Assembly (NCBI RefSeq): GCF_030164425.1
Contig: NZ_JASNJD010000021.1
Coordinates: forward strand, 1-64,000
Origin: Pseudodonghicola flavimaris
Lineage (GTDB): Bacteria > Pseudomonadota > Alphaproteobacteria > Rhodobacterales > Rhodobacteraceae
Direction: 5' to 3'
DNA: 64,000 nt
Shown here: positions 24,971 through 32,946 of the stretch, one piece after another
How positions within the stretch are numbered: position 1 is the first letter of the stretch
Layout: each line of letters opens with the position of its first letter
Notes under the pieces: model-generated
What the model saw: the letters and a program-made list of their open reading frames with translations, nothing else
Databases searched by the model: none
What the model was told of the DNA's origin: nothing
Made by a program: the position numbers and the translations under genes

Positions 24971-26350
24971 ATGAAAATGACGCGACGTGCGTTCTGCGCA
25001 GGTCTGACCTTGGCGCCGCTGGCACGCCCTGTACAGGCTCAGGACATGCCCCTCTTGACCGCCAGGGCAGCTACTGTGCAGCTTGCCCCGGATGGCTATC
25101 CGGCGACGCCGGTCTGGAGCTACGACGGGACGATCCCTGGCCCGGTCATCCGCGCTGCTCAGGGCAGCCGGTTGCAGCGGCGACTTGTGAACACGCTGGA
25201 GGTTCCGACCTCGGTTCATTGGCATGGCATCCGTATCGACAACGCCATGGATGGTGTCGCGGGTTTGACCCAGAACGCGGTGCCGCCCGGCGAGAGTTTC
25301 CACTATGCCTTCGATCTGCCCGATGCGGGAACCTACTGGTATCACGCCCATACCAATTCGATGGAACAGGTCGCGCGGGGGCTTTCCGGAGCCCTGATCA
25401 TCGAAGAGGCGACGCCGCCTGATGTGGATCGGGACGAAGTCCTGATGATCGACGATTGGTTGCTGGACCCCGACACGGGCCTGTTTGTCGATGATTTCGC
25501 AGCGCCGATGACGCGCAGCCACGGAGGCCAGATCGGCAACCTCGTGGGCGTGAACGGGCGCTATGATTACAGGCTTCCAGCCCGGCAGAACGAGCGGCTG
25601 AGGCTGCGGCTGATCAACTCGGCCAATGCCCAGATCTTCGGTCTGAAACTGGAAGGGCTGACCGGCTGGACGGTGGCTCTAGACGGTATGCCTCTCGATA
25701 CGCCAGAACCGGTGACGGATACGCTTGTGCTTGCGCCGGCACAGCGCATGGATCTGATTGTCGATGTCACCGCCGAGGAAGGGGAAACCGCAGGACTTCT
25801 CTTTGCCTCAGCGGATGATACTTGGCGCGTACTGGCTGAAGTTTCTGTCGAAGGACGTGCCGCGTCAGTGCCGCGCGGTGCGCCTCAGCCCTTGCCGCGC
25901 AATCCGGGGATGGAGGTCACAGGCATCGACTCCGCGTCTGTCCTTGAGATGCCGCTACAGGGCGGTGCGATGCGCGGCGTGGAGAGCGTAACCTTTAACG
26001 GGCAAAGGCTGGGCTGGCAGGAGCTGGTTCAGAAAGGACAGTTCTGGGCCCTTGCTGGACAGGCTGGGCTGGGGGAGACACCTTTTACCACCCTGTCGCG
26101 CGGAGAAACGGCCCGCATCCGCATGACCAATGACACGATCTTCCCGCACGCGATGCACATGCACGGGATGCATTTCCGGGTGCGCAAGGCGGACGGCAGC
26201 CTTGGCCCTTTGCGTGATACGGTTCTGGTCATGCCCGACGAGACGACGGAGATTGCCTTCGTTGCCGACAATCCGGGAAAGTGGCTGCTGCATTGCCACA
26301 TGCTGGGGCACGCAGCGTCGGGCATGACGAACTGGATCATGGTCACATGA
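24971..26350 (+). CDS. multicopper oxidase, CutO/CueO-like
   Basis: A 459-residue periplasmic oxidase with a Tat-type leader (TRRAFCAGL). Copper ligands are visible in all four motifs: HWHG at 83-86, WYHAHTNS near 123-130, HAMHMHGMHF, and HCHMLGHAASGM near the end with the type 1 Cys and axial Met. Enzymes of this kind oxidise Cu(I) to less toxic Cu(II) using oxygen. It sits between two cytochrome c genes, which is not usual for CueO and suggests electron exchange with a respiratory chain. It is co-translated with the following cytochrome (ATGA overlap). Confidence 0.9.
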   Translation: MKMTRRAFCAGLTLAPLARPVQAQDMPLLTARAATVQLAPDGYPATPVWSYDGTIPGPVIRAAQGSRLQRRLVNTLEVPTSVHWHGIRIDNAMDGVAGLTQNAVPPGESFHYAFDLPDAGTYWYHAHTNSMEQVARGLSGALIIEEATPPDVDRDEVLMIDDWLLDPDTGLFVDDFAAPMTRSHGGQIGNLVGVNGRYDYRLPARQNERLRLRLINSANAQIFGLKLEGLTGWTVALDGMPLDTPEPVTDTLVLAPAQRMDLIVDVTAEEGETAGLLFASADDTWRVLAEVSVEGRAASVPRGAPQPLPRNPGMEVTGIDSASVLEMPLQGGAMRGVESVTFNGQRLGWQELVQKGQFWALAGQAGLGETPFTTLSRGETARIRMTNDTIFPHAMHMHGMHFRVRKADGSLGPLRDTVLVMPDETTEIAFVADNPGKWLLHCHMLGHAASGMTNWIMVT

Positions 26351-26751
26351 AGGGCCTGATCGCACTTGCAGCAATTCTTGCAAGCTGGGCGCAGGCCGTT
26401 GCGGCAGAGGAAGGCATGGATGGCGCAGCACTGTATCAGGAGAACTGCGCATCCTGCCATGGGGCAGAACTTCAGGGGCAGCCGGACTGGCACAGCCCCG
26501 GCCCCGACGGCCGCCTTCCCGCGCCACCCCATGATGCAACGGGCCACACCTGGCATCATGGCGACGAGATCCTGTTCCGCATCACGCGGGACGGGACTGC
26601 CGCGGTGGTCGGCGGGGGCTATGCAAGTGACATGCCCGGCTTTGGCGACGCGCTGACCGATGCGGAGATCCGAGCGATCCTCGACTACATTAAATCCACC
26701 TGGCCCGAGCGCGAACGCGCCTATCAACGTGAAAGAACTCAGCAGGAATAG
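26347..26751 (+). CDS. secreted cytochrome c
   Basis: A 134-residue protein with a Sec signal (MKGLIALAAILASWAQAVAA), the haem motif CASCH, and Met in ASDMPGF as the probable sixth ligand. Typical class I monohaem size. It overlaps the oxidase stop by four bases and is the last gene of the leader-cytochrome-oxidase-cytochrome operon. Confidence 0.85.
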   Translation: MKGLIALAAILASWAQAVAAEEGMDGAALYQENCASCHGAELQGQPDWHSPGPDGRLPAPPHDATGHTWHHGDEILFRITRDGTAAVVGGGYASDMPGFGDALTDAEIRAILDYIKSTWPERERAYQRERTQQE

Positions 26752-26773
26752 GCCGAAAAAAGTCAACTTTTAG

Positions 26774-26800
26774 GGAACATCCACCCACTGGAAGGTTGTT
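26774..26800 (+). promoter_or_regulatory. 27-bp box shared with the second DUF305 module
   Basis: GGAACAT, a CTGGAA core and GTTGTT at 26774-26800 match 20 of 27 bases of 61001-61027, upstream of the paralogous gene. The inner TCCA...TGGAAGG part resembles half of a MerR-family copper box. It lies about 30 bases before the start codon of the DUF305 gene. Confidence 0.5.
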
Positions 26801-26828
26801 ATTCTCCTAAACACATTCGGAGGTGACG

Positions 26829-27653
26829 ATGGCTTATTCCCGCTTTTTCCTGATGATTGCCGTGTCTACGGTCCTGATGTTCGGGTTGATGTACCTGAAC
26901 ACCTATCTGGTCAGCCATATCTTCTGGTCGGAAACACGCGCCTATATGGCGATCGTCATGGGGGCGGTCATGGCCTTCGTCATGCTGGCCTTCATGCTCG
27001 GCATGTACAAGAACCGCACGCTCAATATCGCGATATTCGCGGGCTCCATCATCGCTTTCGCAGGGGCGCTCTGGCTGGTACGCAGCCAGGTGACGGTGCA
27101 GGACCGCGCCTACATGCGGGCGATGATCCCACACCATTCAATCGCCATCATGACGTCGTCCCGTGCAGAAATCACCGATCCCAGAGTGCGGACTTTGGCC
27201 GATGACATCATCTACGCCCAGGACAAGGAAATCGCTGAGATGCGCTATCTGATCGCGGATATATCGGCGAATGGAAAGGCGACCCCCGCCGGGGATGAAC
27301 CGGCAGCCGAGTTGAAACCCGCTCAGGACGCCCTGTCCAGCGAGGTCGTTTCCAAGGTCGATCCAGAGTTCCTGACGCAGGCAGATATCGCCCAAGTCTT
27401 CCCGGATGGAGCCGCGTGCAGCTTCACCTACACTGAAACGAGCCCGCCGGTGTTCGCGTCCGGCAACGACACTGCCCTGGTCAAGATCAGCGGGGATCTT
27501 GTCCGCCTCGATGGTGCGGGAGAAAGCTTCACGGCTGACCCGATCACGATACAGGTGCGCGACACGGAAGATGATGGCCTTCAGGACTTCGTCATCAGCG
27601 CGGGTCCTGACTACGAAGCCGGTTTCCGCGGTCAGTACGCCTGCACGAATTGA
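26829..27653 (+). CDS. membrane protein with DUF305 domain
   Basis: A 274-residue protein: three hydrophobic spans in the first 85 residues, then a DUF305 four-helix motif MIPHHSIAIMTSSRA with His102 and His103, MRYLI, and a C-terminal extension of about 110 residues with two Cys that I cannot assign. DUF305 proteins are ferritin-like and often accompany copper genes, binding metal through Met and His. A CGGAGGTGACG site decides the start at 26829 over a GTG two codons earlier. A close paralogue lies at 61067. It forms a pair with the next gene. Confidence 0.82.
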   Translation: MAYSRFFLMIAVSTVLMFGLMYLNTYLVSHIFWSETRAYMAIVMGAVMAFVMLAFMLGMYKNRTLNIAIFAGSIIAFAGALWLVRSQVTVQDRAYMRAMIPHHSIAIMTSSRAEITDPRVRTLADDIIYAQDKEIAEMRYLIADISANGKATPAGDEPAAELKPAQDALSSEVVSKVDPEFLTQADIAQVFPDGAACSFTYTETSPPVFASGNDTALVKISGDLVRLDGAGESFTADPITIQVRDTEDDGLQDFVISAGPDYEAGFRGQYACTN

Positions 27654-27664
27654 GGAAGATGATC

Positions 27665-28426
27665 ATGCCAAAAGATACCACGAAAACCGCCGTTCTCTAC
27701 CGCATGGTCATGCCTGAGCACACATGCCCCTTTGGTCTAAAATCTAAAGATTTGCTGGAGCGCAAGGGCTACATCGTCGAAGATCACCACCTGAAGACCA
27801 AGGACGAGACCGAGGCCTTCAAGCGCGAGCATGACGTCAAGACCACGCCGCAGACCTTCATCGACGGGGAACGGATCGGAGGTCATGACGACCTGCGCAT
27901 TTTCCTCGGGATCGATCCGCCCAAGGAAGACCAGAGCGACACGACGTATCGACCTGTCATCGCTATCTTTGCAGTCTGTGCCCTGCTGGCGCTCGGGCTG
28001 GCGTGGCATCAGTACGGGACCATCCTGACCTGGCAGAGCTTCCAGTGGTTCATCTCGCTGTCCATGACCGTGCTTGCGATCCAGAAGCTTCAGGACGTCG
28101 AGCAGTTCTCGACCATGTTCCTGAACTACGACCTGCTGGCGAAACGTTGGGTGCCCTACGGCAAGGTCTATCCCTACGGCGAGGCGCTGGCTGGCATCCT
28201 GATGACTGCGGGCGTCCTGACATGGATTTCCGCGCCCGTTGCGCTGTTCATCGGGACCGTCGGAGCGGTCAGCGTATTCAAGGCCGTCTACATCGACAAG
28301 CGAGAGTTGAAATGTGCCTGCGTCGGCGGGAACTCCAACGTGCCGCTCGGCTTCATTTCCCTGACCGAGAACCTGATGATGATCGTGATGGGCCTCTGGA
28401 TGGGCCTGCGCGCCCTCGGGGGCTGA
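27665..28426 (+). CDS. glutaredoxin-MauE fusion protein
   Basis: This 253-residue protein has a glutaredoxin-like domain (residues 1-85) with a single-Cys active site TCPFGLKSKDLL (Cys21) and the cis-Pro segment TTPQTFIDG. A MauE/DoxX-like membrane domain of four or five spans follows. A second cysteine pair CAC is near residue 220 (ELKCACVGG). MauE helps to form disulfides in methylamine dehydrogenase, so an inner-membrane thiol shuttle is a fair guess. No methylamine genes are nearby. It starts 11 bases after the DUF305 gene, and the same pair is repeated at 61067-62726. Confidence 0.82.
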   Translation: MPKDTTKTAVLYRMVMPEHTCPFGLKSKDLLERKGYIVEDHHLKTKDETEAFKREHDVKTTPQTFIDGERIGGHDDLRIFLGIDPPKEDQSDTTYRPVIAIFAVCALLALGLAWHQYGTILTWQSFQWFISLSMTVLAIQKLQDVEQFSTMFLNYDLLAKRWVPYGKVYPYGEALAGILMTAGVLTWISAPVALFIGTVGAVSVFKAVYIDKRELKCACVGGNSNVPLGFISLTENLMMIVMGLWMGLRALGG

Positions 28427-28435
28427 GATGAGAAA

Positions 28436-28460
28436 CGGGGGCGTCGTCGCAACGCCCCCG
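28436..28460. terminator. convergent terminator hairpin
   Basis: CGGGGGCGT (28436-28444) and ACGCCCCCG (28452-28460) make a perfect 9-base stem between two gene sets that point at each other. T-rich flanks are short, so efficiency is unknown. Confidence 0.7.
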
Positions 28461-28473
28461 GTGTCTTTCTGGC

Positions 28474-29352
28474 TTAGCCAACGTGCTCCGGCGCGACCGT
28501 GGATGTGAAGGTGGCAGTGACCAGTAGGATCACGAGGAAGGCCGCGACCTCCCACCGGATTGACGCCCTCAGCGGGCCGGGGTTTCCGGTCTCGGCCAGG
28601 GCCGGGGTCAGCCGAAGCTTGTTCAGCCCAGCGAGGCCGAGAAGCAGGGCCACGACTGCCAGTTTCAGCGTCAGGAACTGCCCCCACGGTTGGGTCAGGA
28701 CCGCGATCGGATCGCCCGCCAGGATCACCAGGATCACGACGCCCGCCACGACAAGCAGCCCGACCAAGACCAGCGCTGCCTGACCGAACCGTTCGACAGT
28801 ACGCACGGCCGCTTCGTTGCCGCGCTCTGCCATGTCATAGAGCGGATAGAAGCCCCCGATCCAGAAGCTCGCGGCCAGGATGTGGATGACGAAAAGCGTT
28901 GCAAGCGCCAGCCTCGGATCTTCGGTCGCGTGACCACGCAGCGCGAAACTGATGGCGACAAGAACAACACCAAGGAATGCCACAGGTCGTGTCCAACTGC
29001 GATTGAGCGCGATGGTCGCGATGGCCAGAAGGCCGAGACTGTCGGCCTCAACCGACAGGCCGAGCGGGCTGAACAGCGCGATCTGAAGCATCATCGGATC
29101 AAGCGCGCCGCCGAAGCCCCCGTAGAAGAAAGCCGCCCGCAGCGGAATGTTCAGCGCGCTGAACACAATGCCAACGATGGCAGACCATGCTGCAAGCCGC
29201 CTGAGGCGACGGCTTGCAACGGCATCCAGCTCCCTCAGGAGCCAGAGGTTGATGACGGAGCCCGCCGCAAGCAGGACACTGACATACATCCCCGCCTTGA
29301 CGAGGATCGAGGCGATCTGCACCGGTTCCAGTGCGGCAAGAACTCCGCCCAT
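28474..29352 (-). CDS. copD: CopD copper resistance membrane protein
   Basis: A 292-residue inner-membrane protein with about eight spans and the CopD features: a conserved ALRGHATED loop, HILAASFWIGGFYPL with His and Trp, and the final PEHVG. CopD is thought to move copper across the inner membrane together with CopC. It is the last gene of the minus-strand copABCD set and starts two bases after the copC stop codon. Confidence 0.88.
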   Translation of the reverse strand: MGGVLAALEPVQIASILVKAGMYVSVLLAAGSVINLWLLRELDAVASRRLRRLAAWSAIVGIVFSALNIPLRAAFFYGGFGGALDPMMLQIALFSPLGLSVEADSLGLLAIATIALNRSWTRPVAFLGVVLVAISFALRGHATEDPRLALATLFVIHILAASFWIGGFYPLYDMAERGNEAAVRTVERFGQAALVLVGLLVVAGVVILVILAGDPIAVLTQPWGQFLTLKLAVVALLLGLAGLNKLRLTPALAETGNPGPLRASIRWEVAAFLVILLVTATFTSTVAPEHVG

Positions 29353-29354
29353 GA

Positions 29355-29717
29355 TCAGTTCGCGACCTTGAACGCGAAGCTGCCGTTCATCGGGTGGCCG
29401 TCCGGAGACATGCCGCGCCAGTCGATCTTGTAGGCGCCCGGTGCGAGCTTCGGCAGCTTGCCTTCCCAGGTCTTCACGGCCTGGTTCGCGGCAGGACCGT
29501 TGATCTTGTAGGTCTTACCGTCAGGTGCGGCCATCGTGACGGTGGTGATCTGCATGGGATCGGTGAACATCAGGTGCATGACCTTGGTGTCCGCGCCGAC
29601 CGTCTGGCCGTTGCCCGGCATGGTCATCATGCCCTTGCCGTGGGCCAATGCAGCGCCTGCGCTCAGGGCCATACCGACCGACAGTGCGGCGGACGTCAGG
29701 ATAGTACGAAGTTTCAT
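29355..29717 (-). CDS. copC: CopC periplasmic copper-binding protein
   Basis: A 120-residue protein whose signal peptide ends AGAALA, leaving a mature N-terminal histidine (HGKGMM), the first ligand of the CopC Cu(II) brace. A beta-sandwich follows with MHLMFTDPM and an end FAFKVAN. A later His in DGHPMNGSF is the probable partner. It binds Cu(II) and hands it to CopD. AGGGAGCACCCC precedes the ATG. Confidence 0.9.
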   Translation of the reverse strand: MKLRTILTSAALSVGMALSAGAALAHGKGMMTMPGNGQTVGADTKVMHLMFTDPMQITTVTMAAPDGKTYKINGPAANQAVKTWEGKLPKLAPGAYKIDWRGMSPDGHPMNGSFAFKVAN

Positions 29718-29752
29718 TGGGGTGCTCCCTTGGTTGGTTCAGGTTGAGAAGG

Positions 29753-29794
29753 CTGCGCCCTCTCCGCGGCTTCGGAGGAGCCGAGAGGGCGCAG
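29753..29794 (-). repeat. 12-bp perfect hairpin between copB and copC
   Basis: CTGCGCCCTCTC (29753-29764) and GAGAGGGCGCAG (29783-29794) form a long stem with further pairing in the loop. It lies between two genes of one operon without a T run on the reading strand, so it may set the ratio of the copAB to copCD message. Confidence 0.65.
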
Positions 29795-29799
29795 AAAAA

Positions 29800-30516
29800 T
29801 CAGAACATGAAGTTGATGCCGACGACGCCGGTCAGCTCGTCGACTTCATGGCCATGATCGCGCAGGATGTCGGCTGTGCCGCCGAAGGCGCGTTCGTAGT
29901 TCACGCCGACATAGGGGGACACGCTGCGGCCGATCAGGTCGTAGCTCAGTCGCAGTCCCAGCTCGACAGAGCCGCCGCCCGCCGCGATTTCGCGCGCGGG
30001 ATCATCCGCCAGCGGAAGGCTGACCTCGATAGAGGGGGTCAGGATCAGCCGATTGGTCAACAGAGCTTCATACTCCACTTCCGCCCCGATGTAGGGGTAT
30101 TCGGAAACGTAGAGCGCCGCTTCGACTTCGAACCATTGCGGCGCGAGGCCAGTGACGCCGAAAGCGCCGTAGTAGCGCTCGGGCGCGCCGTCCGGCGTGG
30201 AGGCGGCGACCCCGATGAAGCCATCGAAGAAATCGGTGATCGGCTTCTGGAGGCGGATCTGGTTGTCCATCTCTTCGAAATCGCCACCTTCGATCTTCGC
30301 GCCTTCGCTCTTCCAGACGAGCCGCAGCTCGTCATTGCCCGTCCAGGCCTCGAACCCCCAGGCAAAGGAGTTCTCTTCATCGCCCATCCGGTATTCGAGC
30401 TTGTCGGTCCGCACGCCCCAGACTGTCGGGGAAACGCCCACCTCGGCCATCGCGACTGAGGTAAAAGTCAGCGCAAGCGGAAGCCCGAGGGCCGTTCCAA
30501 GCAGCAGTTTTTTCAT
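29800..30516 (-). CDS. copB: CopB outer-membrane copper resistance protein
   Basis: A 238-residue beta-barrel protein with a Sec signal (MKKLLLGTALGLPLALTF) and the aromatic C-terminal end VVGINFMF typical of outer-membrane barrels. It contains the conserved GGDFEEM and PYVGVNYER stretches. It lacks the long Met/His-rich N-terminus found in Pseudomonas CopB, so copper binding in this operon may rest mainly on CopA. AAGGAAACC before 30516 sets the start, 29 bases after the copA stop. Confidence 0.88.
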   Translation of the reverse strand: MKKLLLGTALGLPLALTFTSVAMAEVGVSPTVWGVRTDKLEYRMGDEENSFAWGFEAWTGNDELRLVWKSEGAKIEGGDFEEMDNQIRLQKPITDFFDGFIGVAASTPDGAPERYYGAFGVTGLAPQWFEVEAALYVSEYPYIGAEVEYEALLTNRLILTPSIEVSLPLADDPAREIAAGGGSVELGLRLSYDLIGRSVSPYVGVNYERAFGGTADILRDHGHEVDELTGVVGINFMF

Positions 30517-30545
30517 GTGATTGGTTTCCTTGGAATACGCGCCCA

Positions 30546-32300
30546 TCAGGACGGGCCGCCTTCGACGATGACCTTGCGGAACATGCCGCCGGCCATGTGG
30601 TAGGAGAGGTGGCAATGGAAGGCCCACTGGCCGGGAGCGTCGACTTCGGTCTCGGTGTAGAGCGTCGTTCCGGGGGCGACGCTGACCGTGTGCTTCACCG
30701 GGTCGTATGCCCCTTTGCCAGTGTCGATGATCGTCCACATCCCGTGCAGATGCATCGGATGCGCCATCATGGTTTCGTTGACGAACTTGAAGCGGACACG
30801 CTCGCCATACTTCAGGCGGATCGGATCGGCGTCTTCGTATTTCACGCCGTCGATGGACCAGATGTAGCGTTCCATGTTGCCGGTGAGGCGGATCTCGATC
30901 TCGCGGGTGGCGGGGCGATCACGGTAGAGCGGTTTGCGCGCCGTGAGGTCTTCGTAGCCAAGGAACTTGCCGCCATTGGCCGCCGTCGGGATCAGCCCGC
31001 TGCCCGGTGCATAGAAGGCAGCGCCCGGTGCGCCTTCAGAAGGAACGACGGGCATGCCAGCGGACATGTCCATGCCGCCCATATCCATCCCGGAATGGTC
31101 CATGCCCGACATGTCGAAGCCGCTCATGTCATGGCCGGAGTGATCCATCCCGGACATGTCGAACCCGCTCATGTCCATGCCTGAGTGGTCCATCCCAGAC
31201 ATGTCCATGCCGCCCATGTCCATTCCCGAATGATCCATTCCAGACATCATGCCCCCCATGTCTGCCATCGTAAGCAGAGGCTGTGGCCGCATTTTGTAGT
31301 AGGGACCGACCATGCCTGCGGACGGTGCCAGCGTGCCCCGCACCATCGCGGTGCGGCCCGCACTTTCGCCGATGATCGAATAGGCCTTGGCCTCGCGCGG
31401 CTGGACGATCACGTCATAGGTTTCAGCCACGGCGATGCGCAGCTCGTCCACCACGACCGGCTTCACGTCATTGCCGTCGGCCTGCACCACCGTCATTTTC
31501 AGACCGGGCACGCGCACGTCGAAATAGGTCGTCGCCGAGGAGTTAATCAGGCGCAGGCGCACCTTTTCGCCGGGCTTGAAGATGCCGGTCCAGTTCTGCT
31601 GGGTGCTGGCTCCGTTGATCAGCGGTGTGAAGCCCTGAACATCCTCGATATCCGTGGGCATCATACGCATGGCACCCCACATTTTCCGATCCTGAAGGGC
31701 GGCTTTCAAACCCTCGGCACCTGCGTCCTCGATCAGGTCCTGCGCTGTGCGTTGCGCGCGGTTGTAGTAGTCTGCCGAAGCTTTCAGGTTGCGGAAGATC
31801 CGCGATCCGCTGTGCGGATGCTTGTCCGTGAACTGCACCACGTAGTCGCGGTCCGTCGGCACGGCCTCGCCGCCTTTTGGGGCGATCACGATGGCGCCGT
31901 AGGCGCCGTCGGGCTCCTGGAAACCCGAATGGCTGTGGAACCAGTAGGTGCCTGCCTGTTCGATCGGAAAGCGGTAGGTGAAGGTTTCGCCCGGCTTGAT
32001 GCCGTTAAAGCTGATGCCCGGCACGCCGTCCTGCTGGAACGGCAGGATCAGGCCATGCCAGTGGATCGACGTGCTTTCGCGCAGATTGTTCTTCACGCGG
32101 ATGACGACGTCTTCGCCTTCCTGGAAGTGCAGGATGGTCGGGGTCTGGCTGCCATTGTAGCCGATCCCGTTCTTCTTGAAGGTTCCGGTGTCGATCCGGA
32201 CCTTGTCGACGGTGATGTCATAGGTGCCAGCCTGCGCGGGCAGGCCGAGGGCAAGCCCCAGCACTACGGCGAGAGGCCGCAGGAAGTTCGTGTGTTTCAT
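30546..32300 (-). CDS. copA: CopA-type multicopper oxidase with Met-rich repeat insert
   Basis: A 584-residue periplasmic oxidase of the PcoA/CopA family: HWHG at 80-85, FHSHSG near 121, HPMHLHGMW, and HCHLSYHMAGGM near the end. Around residues 345-415 a run of MDHSGMDM/FDMSG repeats supplies dozens of Met and several His for Cu(I). Most CopA proteins use a Tat leader, but here the N-terminus MKHTNFLRPLAVVLG lacks a twin arginine, so folding may occur after Sec export. The start at 32300 is chosen because the signal begins there. Further Met codons upstream are in frame. Confidence 0.9.
   Translation of the reverse strand: MKHTNFLRPLAVVLGLALGLPAQAGTYDITVDKVRIDTGTFKKNGIGYNGSQTPTILHFQEGEDVVIRVKNNLRESTSIHWHGLILPFQQDGVPGISFNGIKPGETFTYRFPIEQAGTYWFHSHSGFQEPDGAYGAIVIAPKGGEAVPTDRDYVVQFTDKHPHSGSRIFRNLKASADYYNRAQRTAQDLIEDAGAEGLKAALQDRKMWGAMRMMPTDIEDVQGFTPLINGASTQQNWTGIFKPGEKVRLRLINSSATTYFDVRVPGLKMTVVQADGNDVKPVVVDELRIAVAETYDVIVQPREAKAYSIIGESAGRTAMVRGTLAPSAGMVGPYYKMRPQPLLTMADMGGMMSGMDHSGMDMGGMDMSGMDHSGMDMSGFDMSGMDHSGHDMSGFDMSGMDHSGMDMGGMDMSAGMPVVPSEGAPGAAFYAPGSGLIPTAANGGKFLGYEDLTARKPLYRDRPATREIEIRLTGNMERYIWSIDGVKYEDADPIRLKYGERVRFKFVNETMMAHPMHLHGMWTIIDTGKGAYDPVKHTVSVAPGTTLYTETEVDAPGQWAFHCHLSYHMAGGMFRKVIVEGGPS
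31060..31262 (-). repeat. DNA tandem repeats coding Met/His/Ser units in copA
   Basis: Imperfect copies of a 15- to 30-base unit code GMDHSGMDM and FDMSG blocks. The run could change length by slippage or recombination and so alter the copper capacity of CopA. Confidence 0.8.
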
Positions 32301-32426
32301 GTGTTTTCCGTGAGCGCGGACCAAAAAGATGGCCTCGCAAAGAGGAGATCACTGCCGAGCAGCGAAGGGAGGGAGAAGGATCAGCTGGGCCAAGGGTTCA
32401 AACCTGAAGAAGGCCGCAAATGATCG

Positions 32427-32462
32427 GATTGCCGGACGTAGCCGCTCGGGCACGCCGCAATC
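32427..32462 (-). repeat. inverted repeat between leader peptide and copA
   Basis: GATTGC (32427-32432) and GCAATC (32457-32462), with extra GG/CC pairing inside, lie just downstream of the leader stop codon on the copA strand. This matches the hairpins after the other three leader-like genes. Confidence 0.45.
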
Positions 32463-32480
32463 AACGCCGTACAGGCGCGC

Positions 32481-32834
32481 TCAGGCCAGAGGAGGCCGAA
32501 GGAAGGAAAGAAGAACGGACTGCAGAGCCATGCTCGGTTCGGCTGGATTCAGGTCCGTGATCCGGAAATCTTTGTGCAGGTCGACAGCAGACGTATTTCC
32601 AGACTGATCTGTGCAAGCAACGCTGGCACAATGAAGCAGTCCCATTGGCTTGGGCTGCTGCTCAGTCTCGAAGGCAGTGTCGACCACCTGATCCTGAAGA
32701 ACGGATATTTCGTCACTATGCACATGCTGAGCCGCAGGCTCTGCACAATGTTCGGCCATCGGCATCACATGCGCAAATGCACTCGTCACAACGAGCTGCA
32801 ATGCAACAAGAATGATGAAGACCCTACCGAGCAC
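32481..32834 (-). CDS. small secreted Cys/His protein, candidate copper leader of copABCD
   Basis: A 117-residue protein with a Sec signal (MLGRVFIILVALQLVVTSAFA), His and Cys in EHCAEPAAQHVH, a CASVAC pair and the C-terminus SFLRPPLA. It begins about 65 bases downstream of a CueR-type box at 32899-32916, and the first gene after it is copA. CopL of Xanthomonas, a Cys-rich protein upstream of copAB needed for induction, and CutF of R. capsulatus are the nearest concepts. Which of these it resembles by descent is unknown. Confidence 0.6.
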   Translation of the reverse strand: MLGRVFIILVALQLVVTSAFAHVMPMAEHCAEPAAQHVHSDEISVLQDQVVDTAFETEQQPKPMGLLHCASVACTDQSGNTSAVDLHKDFRITDLNPAEPSMALQSVLLSFLRPPLA

Positions 32835-32898
32835 ACAGTTTCCTTTCGTCCATCGACGATAAACACCTGTCGGCGGTCGGTCGTCAAGTAGGAAGAAG

Positions 32899-32916
32899 CC
32901 CTCCAGTTGCTGGAAG
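32899..32916 (-). promoter_or_regulatory. CueR-type copper box
   Basis: On the minus strand the 18 bases read CTTCCAGCAACTGGAGGG, one mismatch from a symmetrical CueR site (CTTCCAG...CTGGAAG). The downstream distance to the leader start fits a promoter with the stretched 19-base spacer used by MerR-family activators. The CueR encoded at 60515 could act here. Confidence 0.75.
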
Positions 32917-32946
32917 CTAACGACTATGTGAAGTCGATACTTCGCT

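Noticed and set aside
31060-31262. CRISPR-like regular repeats
   Set aside because: The repeats are in-frame Met/His codons within copA with imperfect unit lengths and no unique spacers. No cas genes are present.
31185-32423. 412-codon plus-strand frame opposite copA
   Set aside because: Antisense to multicopper oxidase motifs. The repetitive His content comes from the Met repeats read backwards.
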